Assembly (NCBI RefSeq): GCF_003007675.1 | Contig: NZ_PXNP01000013.1 | Span: forward strand, 62,001 to 126,000 | DNA: 64,000 bases | Direction: 5' to 3' | Source of the DNA: Marinobacter fuscus | GTDB taxonomy: Bacteria > Pseudomonadota > Gammaproteobacteria > Pseudomonadales > Oleiphilaceae | Part shown: piece by piece, positions 48,927 through 57,996 of the stretch | Numbering within the stretch: position 1 is the first letter of the stretch | Layout of the letters: each line of letters starts with the position of its first letter | Made by a program: the position numbers and the translations under genes | The notes under the pieces: model-generated | The model's input: the letters and a program-made list of their open reading frames with translations, nothing else | Told to the model about the DNA's origin: nothing | Database searches by the model: none

Positions 48927-49794
48927 GCGACAACTGGTTGATCATCTCCCGGTATCCCGCACGATAGTCGGGGTACCGGAAGCGGAATCCGCTGTCTAAC
49001 AGCTGTTTGTTACTGCAGCGCTTGCTGCCCGCCCGGCCACCTTTCCTAGCACCTTCCACCGGCGCTTTGCACGGTATCTGCTGCCTTACCCAGTCGACTA
49101 CCTCATCCAGCCTTACTGGTTCGCAATCGGTGGCCAGGTATACCGGCTCCAGAGCCTCGCCATCTAATGCTTTGCCCGCCAGCCAGGCCACCGCGTGAGC
49201 GGCATCTTGCTCGTGAATGCGGTTGCTGTAAGGCGCGGGCGGCTGGGGATTCATACGGCCTTCAACCACTTCTTCCAGAAACCGTTGCCGGGTAGGGCCA
49301 TAGATGCCGCTGAGCCGGACAATGGTGGCAGGCTGGCCACTTTCCAGAGCCGTAATCTCGCCCTGCCGGATCTGCTGGCCGGTAGAGCGGGCCGGTGTTG
49401 CCGGGCTTGTTTCGTCTACCCAGCTGTCGTCATCCTGGGCATACACACTGGTGCTGCTGATAAAGATCAGCCGTTTCAGCGGGCGCTCGCCGATGGCTGC
49501 AAGCAGATTCTTAAGGCCAGTCACATAGGCCTGATGATAACCCTGTTCGTCGTAGCTTGAAGGTGTCAGGCAATAGATTACGATATCCAGGGCCGGGGGC
49601 AGATTGCCCGCAAGAGATGCCGGGTCTGACAGGTCGGCACCAATACCCCGGATGCCTGCCGGCACCCTCTGCGGATTTCGGCGCAGCCCAAACACCTGCC
49701 CGTGGTTCAGAAGCGCGGTGGCAATGTCGCCACCCAGCTTGCCGCAGCCAGCCACCAGAATTTGTGCTTTATGATTGCCGTCTGTCATTGCCAT
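48919..49794 (-). CDS. NAD-dependent epimerase/dehydratase-like protein (YeeZ type)
   Basis: 291 residues from the ATG at 49794; a second ATG at 49788 is also possible. Extended SDR fold: [20 protein letters not shown] near residue 13, [20 protein letters not shown] near 110 and [15 protein letters not shown]. The usual YxxxK pair is missing, as in the YeeZ/SDR_a4 group, so catalytic activity is uncertain. Divergent from oxyR by 76 bases. Substrate unknown. Confidence 0.85.
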   Translation of the reverse strand: MAMTDGNHKAQILVAGCGKLGGDIATALLNHGQVFGLRRNPQRVPAGIRGIGADLSDPASLAGNLPPALDIVIYCLTPSSYDEQGYHQAYVTGLKNLLAAIGERPLKRLIFISSTSVYAQDDDSWVDETSPATPARSTGQQIRQGEITALESGQPATIVRLSGIYGPTRQRFLEEVVEGRMNPQPPAPYSNRIHEQDAAHAVAWLAGKALDGEALEPVYLATDCEPVRLDEVVDWVRQQIPCKAPVEGARKGGRAGSKRCSNKQLLDSGFRFRYPDYRAGYREMINQLSLS

Positions 49795-49870
49795 AGACAA
49801 TTTCAATCCTTATGCTTTCGTTGATAAAGTACATGCAACTTCGACCCGTACACGCCGACCGGAGCTTTCC

Positions 49871-50827
49871 ATGACCCTTACCGAGTTACGATACGTTGTT
49901 ACACTCGCCCGGGAAAGGCATTTTGGCCGCGCCGCCGAGCGTTGCCATGTCAGTCAGCCAACGCTTAGTGTGGCGGTCAAAAAACTCGAAGACGAACTGG
50001 GTATTCCGTTGTTCGAGCGCAGTAAAAGCAGCATTCGGGTGACTGAGGTGGGCGAGCGCATCATCGAACAGGCCCAACGGGTGCTGGATCAGGTAGGTGT
50101 CATCAAGGATATGGCCCAGGATGGCAAAAACCAGCTGAACTCGCCCTTGAAAGTGGGCGCCATCTACACCATCGGGCCCTATCTGTTTCCGCACCTGTTA
50201 CCGGAACTGCGCCGGGCGGCACCAGAGATGCCGCTCTATATCGAAGAGAACTACACCGCCAATCTGCGCCAGAAACTCCGGCATTCGGAACTGGACGCGA
50301 TCATCATCGCACTGCCATTCGAAGAGCCCGAGGTGGTGACCCTGCCACTGTATGACGAGCCCTTTGTGGTGCTGCTGCCCGCCGCGCACCCTCTGGCTGA
50401 AAAAGAGCAGATCACCGCCGAGGAGATGGCCACCGAGCAATTGCTGTTGCTGGGGCCGGGGCATTGCTTCCGGGATCAGGTTCTGGAATCCTGCCCGCCG
50501 CTGGTCGAGGCGATCACCAAACGGGCGGACAACGGCAAGCCGGAACTGGTGACGGAAGGCAGTTCGCTGGAAACCATCCGGCATATGGTGGCTTCGGGAT
50601 TGGGTATTACGGTGCTGCCGTTGTCTGCGGCGACTGCCATGAAGTATCACGAGGACATTCTGGCGGTGCGCCCGTTCGCTCCGCCGGTGCCCTTCCGCAC
50701 CGTGGCATTGGCCTGGCGGGTGACCTTCCCCCGGCCCAAGGCCATTGATGTTCTGTCACTTGCGGCCAGCCAGTGTCGGGTGATGGAGAAGGCGCATACC
50801 GAAACCCCGGCAACGGCCAGCGCCTGA
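49871..50827 (+). CDS. oxyR: Hydrogen peroxide sensor OxyR (LysR family)
   Basis: 318 residues from the ATG at 49871 (GGAG upstream); 32 further open codons are not part of the family. LysR helix-turn-helix (HFGRAAERCHVSQPTLSVAV). The redox Cys pair is present in GPGHCFRDQVLESC near residues 200-209 with eight residues between, as in E. coli OxyR (C199/C208). Oxidation switches on catalase and peroxidase genes. Followed by recG after 4 bases, an oxyR-recG pair also known in Pseudomonas. Confidence 0.96.
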   Translation: MTLTELRYVVTLARERHFGRAAERCHVSQPTLSVAVKKLEDELGIPLFERSKSSIRVTEVGERIIEQAQRVLDQVGVIKDMAQDGKNQLNSPLKVGAIYTIGPYLFPHLLPELRRAAPEMPLYIEENYTANLRQKLRHSELDAIIIALPFEEPEVVTLPLYDEPFVVLLPAAHPLAEKEQITAEEMATEQLLLLGPGHCFRDQVLESCPPLVEAITKRADNGKPELVTEGSSLETIRHMVASGLGITVLPLSAATAMKYHEDILAVRPFAPPVPFRTVALAWRVTFPRPKAIDVLSLAASQCRVMEKAHTETPATASA

Positions 50828-50831
50828 GCCG

Positions 50832-52910
50832 ATGATGATGTCACTGGACGACATCCCGGTTACCCAACTTAAAGGCGTGGGTAATGCCCTGGCCGAAAAA
50901 CTGGTCAGACTCGGCATTCAGTCGATTCAGGATCTGCTTTTTCACCTGCCTCACCGGTATGAAGACCGTACCCGTATTATTCCTATGGGGAGCCTTCGAA
51001 TCGGAGACGTTGCGGTGGTGGAAGGGGAGGTTATGAAAGCCGACCTGATTATGGGCCGCCGCCGCAGCCTGCAAGTTACCCTGCGGGATGACACCGGCTT
51101 TCTGGTGCTGAGGTTTTTTCATTTTAATGCGGCTCAAAAGAACCAGCTGGCCGAAGGCGCCCGGGTAAGGTGTTTTGGCGAAGTCCGCCCGGGTCGGGCC
51201 GGCTACGAGTTCTACCATCCCGAATATCAGGTCAACCCTCCGGCTATGCCCGCACCCGATCAGGCGGCATTGACACCGGTCTATCCGCTTACCGAGGGTA
51301 TCCAGCAACCCCGGCTACGAGCACTGTGCCAGCAGGCGCTCGGTTATCTCGACCGTTACCCGATTACCGACTGGTTACCCGAGGATATGCTGGCAGATTA
51401 CCAGCTACCCGCTATCAGCGAGGCGGTAAAGCTGGTGCATGCACCACCCGCCGGAGCGCCGGTGCATTTGTTAATGGCCGGGCAGCACCCGGCCCAGCAG
51501 CGACTGGTGATGGAGGAATTGCTCGCTCACCAGCTCAGTCTGTTGCAGGTACGACAGCAGATTCAGGCCCGGGCAGCCTTGCCCCTGTTGCCTACGGGTG
51601 AACTGTCCCGTCAGTTTTTGGAGCAGCTTCCATTTCAGCTTACCGGCGCCCAAAAGCACGTGTTTGAAGACATTCGCCAGGATCTCAGCCAGCCGCTGCC
51701 AATGCTTCGCCTGGTGCAGGGCGACGTAGGCTCTGGCAAAACCGTGGTGGCGGCGATGGCGGCCCTGCAAGCCATCAGCGCGGGCACCCAGGTGGCCCTG
51801 ATGGCGCCCACCGAAATACTGGCAGAGCAGCATTATCAGAATTTCCGGAGCTGGCTGGAACCCTTGGGCGTTCAGCTTGCCTGGTTGTCGGGGAAAGTGA
51901 AAGGCAAGGCCCGGCAAGCGGCGCTGGCGGCGGTCGCCGATGGTAGTGCCAGCATTGCGATTGGTACCCATGCTCTGTTTCAGAACGACGTGGTGTTCGA
52001 CCGTCTGGCGCTGGTGATTGTGGACGAGCAGCACCGGTTCGGGGTGCATCAGCGGCTGGCACTGCGGGAAAAGGGCGTGGGTGGCACCCTGGCGCCCCAC
52101 CAGTTGATTATGACCGCCACCCCCATTCCCCGAACCCTGGCCATGAGCGCCTACGCCGACCTGGATACCTCCGTTATTGATGAATTGCCTCCGGGGCGTA
52201 AGCCCATTGAAACCATCGTGCTGCCGGAGTTCCGCCGGGAAGATATCATCGAGCGTGTGCGCGCGGCCTGCCGGGAGGGCCGTCAGGCCTATTGGGTGTG
52301 TACTCTGATTGAGGAATCGGAAGCCTTGCAATGCCAGGCGGCGGAGGTGACCGCCAAGGAGTTGGCAGAGCGTTTGCCCGAACTCGCGGTTGGCCTGGTG
52401 CACGGGCGCCTGAAAGCCCAGGAAAAAGCCGGGATGATGGATCGTTTTAAAGACGGCGAACTCGATCTTCTGGTTGCGACCACGGTGATTGAAGTGGGCG
52501 TGGATGTGCCGAATGCTTCATTGATCATTATTGAAAACCCGGAGCGGCTGGGCCTGGCGCAACTTCACCAGTTGCGGGGGCGGGTTGGCCGTGGCGAGCA
52601 GGCGAGCTTCTGCGTGTTGATGTATCACCCGCCGCTGTCTCAAAACGGCAAGGCCCGCTTGCAGGCGCTCAGGGATAGCCAGGACGGATTTTTTATTGCC
52701 GAGAAGGATCTGGAAATTCGCGGCCCGGGTGAAGTGCTTGGCACCCGGCAGACCGGTTTGATGCAGTTCCGGTTGGCGGAATTCGAACGGGATAAAGGCT
52801 GGATAGCCCCGGTGCGTGAACTGGCGCCCCGGTTGATGAAAGAGCCCCGCCGGGTGAATGCCCTGATCAAACGCTGGTTAGGTGAAAATATTCGCTATGG
52901 GGAAGTCTGA
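50832..52910 (+). CDS. recG: ATP-dependent DNA helicase RecG
   Basis: 692 residues (three possible ATG starts at 50832, 50835 and 50838). Wedge domain with OB fold in the first 250 residues, Walker A LVQGDVGSGKTVVAAMAALQ near 297, DEQH box (VIVDEQHRFGVHQR near 400), and helicase motifs V and VI (DLLVATTVIEVGVDVPNAS, HQLRGRVGRGEQASFC). It remodels stalled forks and branched DNA. It starts 4 bases after oxyR and so is likely translated from the same mRNA. Confidence 0.97.
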   Translation: MMMSLDDIPVTQLKGVGNALAEKLVRLGIQSIQDLLFHLPHRYEDRTRIIPMGSLRIGDVAVVEGEVMKADLIMGRRRSLQVTLRDDTGFLVLRFFHFNAAQKNQLAEGARVRCFGEVRPGRAGYEFYHPEYQVNPPAMPAPDQAALTPVYPLTEGIQQPRLRALCQQALGYLDRYPITDWLPEDMLADYQLPAISEAVKLVHAPPAGAPVHLLMAGQHPAQQRLVMEELLAHQLSLLQVRQQIQARAALPLLPTGELSRQFLEQLPFQLTGAQKHVFEDIRQDLSQPLPMLRLVQGDVGSGKTVVAAMAALQAISAGTQVALMAPTEILAEQHYQNFRSWLEPLGVQLAWLSGKVKGKARQAALAAVADGSASIAIGTHALFQNDVVFDRLALVIVDEQHRFGVHQRLALREKGVGGTLAPHQLIMTATPIPRTLAMSAYADLDTSVIDELPPGRKPIETIVLPEFRREDIIERVRAACREGRQAYWVCTLIEESEALQCQAAEVTAKELAERLPELAVGLVHGRLKAQEKAGMMDRFKDGELDLLVATTVIEVGVDVPNASLIIIENPERLGLAQLHQLRGRVGRGEQASFCVLMYHPPLSQNGKARLQALRDSQDGFFIAEKDLEIRGPGEVLGTRQTGLMQFRLAEFERDKGWIAPVRELAPRLMKEPRRVNALIKRWLGENIRYGEV

Positions 52911-53026
52911 TCGCGTTTTGGTATATGGGGCCATATCAACTTTGCCGCTCTATGCTATGTTCATGGCAGGTGAATCACTGCAGAATGTAGTGGTGTAGAC
53001 GTTTAACAAAAAGTCTGGAGAAGACT

Positions 53027-54397
53027 ATGGAACTTCCTGTTGTGGTACAACAGGCCCTTGGTGACAACGCTCCGGGCGTGTCTTTTCGCGGTATCAACCA
53101 GATTGATGCCTCGCATCTGTTGCGGATGACGCTCCTCAGCGATGGCGAAGGGAATTTGCAGGCGATCTGTCGCCGTGACGACATGCTGGATCTTGATGCC
53201 CTGAATAAACGGTTGGGCCGGGATCTTCGCATGATGCAGAGGCGCGAACAGGTGCGGGTGCGCCAGAAGGCCGGGCTTCAGGAACTGCCAGCTCTGCCCT
53301 CGCTGACCGGTTGGCCGACGGTGGTGGATCAGCGGGTCGACCAGCTGGAAGCCATTGCTCTGGAACTGGCCGATGAAAAGCTGGGTATCGTGATGCCTGG
53401 CGAGGATTTCCGGCAGCTTACCGCCAAGGCCGAGCGCCATGATTTTGCTGTGGATGGCGCGCTGATACCGGTGAATCTGAACGATCAGTCAACAGATCGC
53501 GAGCAACTGCACTCGGCCATCAGCAAATTTACAGGCCGGAGAATCCAGCAGAGGCTTGAAGATACCCTGGAATTGCCACCCCTGCCAGAAACCGCGCAGC
53601 GGATCATTCATCTGCGGGTAAACCCCAATGCCGTGATGGGGGATCTTGTCGATATTGTCGAGAGTGACCCCAGCCTGGCAGCCCAGGTGGTCAGCTGGGC
53701 ATCGTCTTCATTTTATGCAGCCGCCGGGCAGGTTCGATCCGTTCATGATGCGGTGTCGCGGGTGTTGGGGTTTGATCTGGTGATGAACCTGGCCATGGGT
53801 TTATCGCTGGGGCGGGCGCTTACCCATCCGAAAGACCACCCGGAAGGTTACGTTGATTATTGGCAGCAGGCCATCTGGCAGGCTCAATCCGCCGGTATTC
53901 TGGCCAGCATGATGCCCCGGGGCCAGCGGCCGATGTTTGGTCTGGCCTACCTCGGTGGTCTGTTGCACAACTTTGGCCACCTGGTTCTGGCCCAGGTGTT
54001 TCCTCCGCACTTCCGGCTGGTGTGTCGTTCGCTGGAGGTAAACCCTCATATCGACTCCAGTGTGATTGAGCATTACCTGCTGGGTGTAACCCGGGAGCAG
54101 ATAGCGGCCCAGTTGATGGAAAACTGGGGGATGCCTGACGAAGTCACCCTGGCGATTCGCTACCAGAAGAATGCGGCTTACGGCGGAACGCACAGCGTGT
54201 ATGCCCGTTTACTATGGCTGGGGCGCCAGCTCTTGACGGAGCGTGGTATTGCCCTCGGTGCTGGCGGGGAGGTACCCCAGCCTATCTATGATGAGCTGGG
54301 GTTGGAGCGCGCATCCGTGGAGGAGCAGTTCGACGAGCTGGTTGCGCGCAAGGACGACATCATGGTGATGGCCGGTATGATGAACCCGGCCAAATAA
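53027..54397 (+). CDS. YbaK/ProX-like domain fused to HDOD domain
   Basis: 456 residues. The first 150 residues resemble the YbaK/aminoacyl-tRNA deacylase fold (MELPVVVQQALGDNAPGVSF, ADEKLGIVMPGEDFRQLTAK). From about 185 an HDOD domain follows: LELPPLPETAQRIIHLRVNP, VDIVESDPSLAAQVVSWASS and YLGGLLHNFGHLVLAQVFPP with an HN in place of HD. HDOD proteins are signalling or scaffold modules without phosphodiesterase activity. The combination suggests an amino acid or tRNA-state sensor linked to signalling; this is inference. Confidence 0.85.
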   Translation: MELPVVVQQALGDNAPGVSFRGINQIDASHLLRMTLLSDGEGNLQAICRRDDMLDLDALNKRLGRDLRMMQRREQVRVRQKAGLQELPALPSLTGWPTVVDQRVDQLEAIALELADEKLGIVMPGEDFRQLTAKAERHDFAVDGALIPVNLNDQSTDREQLHSAISKFTGRRIQQRLEDTLELPPLPETAQRIIHLRVNPNAVMGDLVDIVESDPSLAAQVVSWASSSFYAAAGQVRSVHDAVSRVLGFDLVMNLAMGLSLGRALTHPKDHPEGYVDYWQQAIWQAQSAGILASMMPRGQRPMFGLAYLGGLLHNFGHLVLAQVFPPHFRLVCRSLEVNPHIDSSVIEHYLLGVTREQIAAQLMENWGMPDEVTLAIRYQKNAAYGGTHSVYARLLWLGRQLLTERGIALGAGGEVPQPIYDELGLERASVEEQFDELVARKDDIMVMAGMMNPAK

Positions 54398-54421
54398 AAA
54401 GAGCCAGCCCGTTGGGCTGGC
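54396..54421 (-). terminator. Hairpin terminator, minus strand
   Basis: GCCAGCCC/GGGCTGGC stem with a short loop, followed on the minus strand by TCTTTTT. It overlaps the end of the HDOD gene (stop at 54397) and would end the leftward DUF2489 transcript from 55126. Confidence 0.7.
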
Positions 54422-54473
54422 AAGCTCACCCGCTTGTTGCAGAGTCGTCCAGACTGTTCAGGAGAAACAACGA

Positions 54474-54510
54474 AGGAGCTCACACGCTGTTGGTTAATGT
54501 GTAGGCTCCT
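54474..54510. repeat. Imperfect stem-loop in the HDOD-DUF2489 intergenic gap
   Basis: AGGAGC and GCTCCT arms, then ACAC/GTGT after a 2-base bulge, with a 13-base loop. The 267-base gap around it is AT-rich and otherwise shows no gene. It could be part of the leader or tail of the DUF2489 transcript. Confidence 0.35.
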
Positions 54511-54664
54511 GAAGTAAATTTAGACAATCTTCGAAAAAAAGAAAGAGCATTTCCCGGCAAAATTTCACAACAACAGTTCTTCCGGCTCATCTTTCTGCAA
54601 AGCTATTGATTTACTTTGTGATATTCTTTTCGGCTTCGTACATTTCGCCAGTAACATTCACCCG

Positions 54665-55126
54665 TCAGTCGTCAAACCGGTGATGTTTCAGAGCCGATGC
54701 GGCTTCTCGTATTTCAGTGGCGTGAGTCTGCTCAACGGCCAGCCGTTCCTTGTCCAACTTCCTGATCGTGCGGCTGTCGGTGTTCTTCCTCGCTTCGTGG
54801 GTCGGCATATGTTGGATCTTGTCGTGTACCGTTTGGAACACCTCGAAAGGAGCCTTGTTCAGTAGTGATGGGTCTACGTAATCCAGGAGGCCTTTCAGAC
54901 GAAGGCAGGCTTCGGAATATTCAACCTGCTTTTCTTCGACGGCCAGCGCAATGATGCGGATGCTCTCAACCATCTTGTCCCGGCGCTGCGCCTGGAACTC
55001 CTCGGTCTTCTTCTGAGCCAGGCGCTGTTGGTTCAGTAGCTTTGATTGGCGCCAGATGTAAAACAGCAGGGCACCAATGATTACCAAGCCGATGGCAATG
55101 AATGCCAGTTGCAGCCCTCTGGGCAT
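54665..55126 (-). CDS. DUF2489 membrane-anchored protein
   Basis: 153 residues. One N-terminal membrane helix (LAFIAIGLVIIGALLFYIW), then a basic coiled coil (KLLNQQRLAQKKTEEFQAQR) and a helical soluble part (SIRIIALAVEEKQVEYSEAC). This matches DUF2489, a family of gammaproteobacterial proteins of unknown role with a short cytoplasmic or periplasmic domain. No operon partner. Confidence 0.78.
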   Translation of the reverse strand: MPRGLQLAFIAIGLVIIGALLFYIWRQSKLLNQQRLAQKKTEEFQAQRRDKMVESIRIIALAVEEKQVEYSEACLRLKGLLDYVDPSLLNKAPFEVFQTVHDKIQHMPTHEARKNTDSRTIRKLDKERLAVEQTHATEIREAASALKHHRFDD

Positions 55127-55291
55127 GTTAAGTCTCCCGGTTCTGTTGTGTTGTTTCTGGAATATCAGATGTGCCGTAGTGTGCCAGACTTTGCAGCCGG
55201 GTGCTTGTCATGGATGACTGTAGCCAGTAGGCAATCGGCCAGCCGGAAGGCTGGCCGGGACAGGGCAGGCGGTCAGAGCTGCAGTGGGGGG

Positions 55292-56101
55292 TTACCGGGA
55301 GTCGATATTTCCGTCCTTGTCGGAAATAACGATTTCCACGCGGCGGTTCTGCTGGCGACCGGCCGCTGTGTCATTGCTGGCTACGGGGTATTGCTCGCCA
55401 AAGCCGCGGATTTCGACACGGCGGCGCTCTATGCCCTGAGCGATCAGTGCATCCTGAACAGCCAGCGCTCTGCGCTCGGAAAGAGTCTGGTTGTAAGAGG
55501 CTTCTCCGGTGCTGTCAGTATAACCCTCTACCCGCACCCGACGATCCTCATACTCCTTCATGAACTGCGCCAGGCGGGCCACGGTTTGTTGCCCCGAGGT
55601 TTTCAGATCTGCCTTGCCAAGGTCAAAAAGCACGTCGCCCAGGGTGAGCACCATGCCACGGTCAGTACGCTCAGCCTGCAGCTCCTCCATTCTTTGGCGT
55701 AGCATTTCAGCTTCTCTCCGGGCTTTTTCGGCCTCGCTTTCGCGCTGTTCCAGCATCAGTTGGCGCCGCCGTTCTTCTGCCGAATCAATTTGTTGTTGCA
55801 GTCTGGCGCGTTGCGCCTGCTGACTGGCTATCTCGGCGTGACGATTGGCCAGGTAGGCAGCGTGCTCAATGCGCACGGTGTCTTCGCCGTCTTTCAGCAG
55901 GGATTCCGCACGATTCAGCTGGTCTCTGGCACTGCGTAGCTGGCGATCCCCGCTACGTGCCACTTCAGGATCGTTTTCGATTTTCTGGTAAGCCGCACGG
56001 GCTTCAGCTACTTTCGCATTCTCGGGCGGTGTGGAGGCACAACCGGCCACCAACATCGACAAGCCAACCGCCATTCCCAATGCAATCTGTTGTTTATTCA
56101 T
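55292..56101 (-). CDS. OmpA-family lipoprotein with DUF4398 domain
   Basis: 269 residues. Lipobox LVAGCASTPP near residue 22. A DUF4398 helical region follows (EARAAYQKIENDPEVARSGD), then a coiled coil (ESEAEKARREAEMLRQRMEE) and a C-terminal OmpA peptidoglycan-binding domain (VEGYTDSTGEASYNQTLSER, IRGFGEQYPVASNDTAAGRQ with the Asp and Arg that bind diaminopimelate). It should tether the outer membrane to the cell wall. AGGAGA precedes the start. Paired with the next gene upstream, which has only the DUF4398 part. Confidence 0.92.
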   Translation of the reverse strand: MNKQQIALGMAVGLSMLVAGCASTPPENAKVAEARAAYQKIENDPEVARSGDRQLRSARDQLNRAESLLKDGEDTVRIEHAAYLANRHAEIASQQAQRARLQQQIDSAEERRRQLMLEQRESEAEKARREAEMLRQRMEELQAERTDRGMVLTLGDVLFDLGKADLKTSGQQTVARLAQFMKEYEDRRVRVEGYTDSTGEASYNQTLSERRALAVQDALIAQGIERRRVEIRGFGEQYPVASNDTAAGRQQNRRVEIVISDKDGNIDSR

Positions 56102-56127
56102 AACAGTCTCCTGTCTGGAAAAGGCAA

Positions 56128-56502
56128 TTACTGAACAGAGTTAATTTGTTTGCGTAGCGACTCAATATTACGGTTGATCTCTTCTACAGCTCGCTGTGCC
56201 TTGGCAGTTTCAGCGCGGGCAGCGGCTAACTGCGCATCCACGGTGGCTTGCTCTAGAAGGCGTTCGGCGGCGTAATATTTTTCCCGCTCCATCAAGTCCT
56301 TTGCATCGGCTACCTTGTTGCGGGCATCGTTGAGCAGGATTGGCTCCATATCCCGGGCGTCGGCCGCAACAGCTTGCTGAATCGAATTCTCGGCCGCCTG
56401 AAGAGCCGAGTCGGGTCGCTCACCCTTACTGGCGCAGCCACTCATAGCAAGCGCTATGGCGGTGACTCCTGCGGTGTATAACTTAGGATTATGCTTGTTC
56501 AT
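56128..56502 (-). CDS. DUF4398 lipoprotein
   Basis: 124 residues from the ATG at 56502 (AAAGGAGA upstream); 58 further open codons upstream are not convincing. Lipobox ALAMSGCASKG near residue 22, then a helical hairpin like the DUF4398 part of its neighbour (ARNKVADAKDLMEREKYYAA, ending in a coiled coil). The gene precedes the OmpA-DUF4398 gene by 26 bases, so they form a two-gene operon and may form one complex in the outer membrane. Confidence 0.88.
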   Translation of the reverse strand: MNKHNPKLYTAGVTAIALAMSGCASKGERPDSALQAAENSIQQAVAADARDMEPILLNDARNKVADAKDLMEREKYYAAERLLEQATVDAQLAAARAETAKAQRAVEEINRNIESLRKQINSVQ

Positions 56503-56848
56503 GCACGATCTCCTTTCAGCGGTATACATGCGTGATAGTAACGCGGGGCTACACATCTCAACCCCATCGGGACCGGCAGAATGCAGATGACTAACGGCCT
56601 GCAGGCCGCTGTGTGCCGAGCCCGTATCATTTGAAGCGTAGCAGGCAACTCGGGTAAGACCATGACGCATTGGCAATATGACCAGTTTTAGGATCCTTGT
56701 GTGTCTGCGAAAGGTCGGGCTAACTGGTGCTTACTTCTTGTAAGGTGTTGTTTTCATGATTTAGTAGAATGACATCATTAAAACACCAGGGCTCCGTTTC
56801 CGGGGCCCTGGTATGGGAAGGATAGTTTTCTGGTGGAGGTAAGTGCTG
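56503..56848. other. Intergenic gap, 346 bases
   Basis: It holds the leader of the DUF4398 operon (its ribosome site at the left end) and the PEP-CTERM gene terminator at 56781. No coding frame with a ribosome site was found. AATGACATCATT (56769-56780) is a small perfect dyad. Confidence 0.6.
56781..56813 (-). terminator. Intrinsic terminator of the PEP-CTERM gene
   Basis: ACCAGGGC and GCCCTGGT arms with a GC-rich loop; on the minus strand the stem is followed by GTTTTAAT. It lies 36 bases past the stop. Confidence 0.75.
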
Positions 56849-57565
56849 CTAGGTACTGCTGCGGCGTCTTATGCCCAGAATGCTTATCAGGCCAAGGCCC
56901 AGAAGAGCGAGGGTTGATGGCTCTGTTACTTCGTGAGGCTCGCAATCAAGTCCAATGCAATAGGCTGCGTCATGAGAAAAAGGCGCAAAGTCAGTGACTC
57001 TTATCTTATCGCCCTTACTATCTCCGTATGTGTACAGGTCAAAATGCAGTCCATAGCCTGTGTTGAGCGCCGATGCGTCGATATCGAAGATCTCTCGGTA
57101 CAACTCCCCGGGGGCCGCTGAGTCGTCCGCTACGTTATAGGCGGAAACATTCCCGAGGGTATCGAACTTAAATGCCAGTTCATAATAAATGGTATCAAAA
57201 ACTCCATGAGGGGCCAGTTCACCGTCAATACTTTCAATAGGCGGCTGGCCGTATTCGAATGTGCTGGCAAAGCTGGACAGTTTCGTGCCGTTAATCATAA
57301 CCTCGCCGAAGTTAGCGATGTCTGTCACGTGGTCTGTTGTTGCTGGCAGCAGGGCGACAGACAGATAGTAATCGACCGAAAGGTCAATCTCGGACGTCTT
57401 GCCCAATGCCCAGAGGGAGAATGAGGAAGTGTCAGTTACTGTACTTTCTTCCGAGCCACCCAGGTATGTTCCACCGTCAATATCCAGTTGCAGAATGGGT
57501 AGTGCAACTGCCGATTGGGCAATTAGCATTCCTGTGGTGATTGCGGCTAGGATTTTAATGGCCAT
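56849..57565 (-). CDS. PEP-CTERM sorting-signal protein, choice-of-anchor type
   Basis: 238 residues. Signal peptide (ILAAITTGMLIAQSAVALP), a secreted domain rich in beta strands with a late Cys pair (AAYCIGLDCEPHE), and a C-terminal PEP-CTERM signal: EPSTLALLGLGLISILGIRR, then RSST. The signal is recognised by exosortase EpsH/XrtA, which removes it at the inner membrane; such proteins are often exported with exopolysaccharide. No exosortase gene is in the window. The gene has a sigma54-type promoter at 57632. Confidence 0.9.
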   Translation of the reverse strand: MAIKILAAITTGMLIAQSAVALPILQLDIDGGTYLGGSEESTVTDTSSFSLWALGKTSEIDLSVDYYLSVALLPATTDHVTDIANFGEVMINGTKLSSFASTFEYGQPPIESIDGELAPHGVFDTIYYELAFKFDTLGNVSAYNVADDSAAPGELYREIFDIDASALNTGYGLHFDLYTYGDSKGDKIRVTDFAPFSHDAAYCIGLDCEPHEVTEPSTLALLGLGLISILGIRRRSST

Positions 57566-57631
57566 GGCAATAGCCCTCGCAAAGTAGTGCAGAACCCCGA
57601 TTAATACACCGTCTCGGGTTTATATTTTATG

Positions 57632-57648
57632 AGCAAGAACGCGGCCAA
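57632..57648 (-). promoter_or_regulatory. Sigma54-type promoter for the PEP-CTERM gene
   Basis: On the minus strand TTGGCCGCGTTCTTGCT: TGGC at -24 and TTGCT at -12 with the correct spacing. The start codon is 66 bases downstream. PEP-CTERM genes in other bacteria are often controlled by sigma54 with the PrsK-PrsR two-component system, so this match is meaningful. Confidence 0.7.
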
Positions 57649-57677
57649 GATGTAAAAAGGCTTTCAGATCAATGGAT

Positions 57678-57696
57678 ATGTCGGCTGTGGCGACAT
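57678..57696. promoter_or_regulatory. Candidate enhancer dyad upstream of the sigma54 promoter
   Basis: ATGTCG-N7-CGACAT, a perfect 6-bp inverted repeat centred about 66 bases upstream of the predicted start site. It could be the binding site for a PrsR-type activator; the assignment is inferred from position. Confidence 0.45.
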
Positions 57697-57996
57697 CTGT
57701 TTCTCTTGAGGTGTAAAAAAATTGACGACTTCTGGGCTGTAATTGCATTAGTACTTGAGGGGAGTAGAGGGAAGCTTCGTTAGATATCTTGCAGTACGCA
57801 GTCGCTTTTCGCAGCGATCAGGCGCAAAGTTCGGGAGTTGAAACACTTCTCAAGAGCCAGGGTTCTGTACGAGAAGAGCGTTCGTACCGTCCAGAACGAA
57901 CGTTATTGCGGCGGACAATTCCATTTCTTTCCAAGCCGCTTCTTGCGACGGGGTTTAGTGTATACCCGCTGTTGCACACTCTGATCCGCGACCTGG

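Noticed and set aside
52922-52940. ATATGG-GG-CCATAT dyad upstream of the HDOD gene
   Set aside because: Short and without a neighbouring promoter match; could be a regulator site but nothing supports it.
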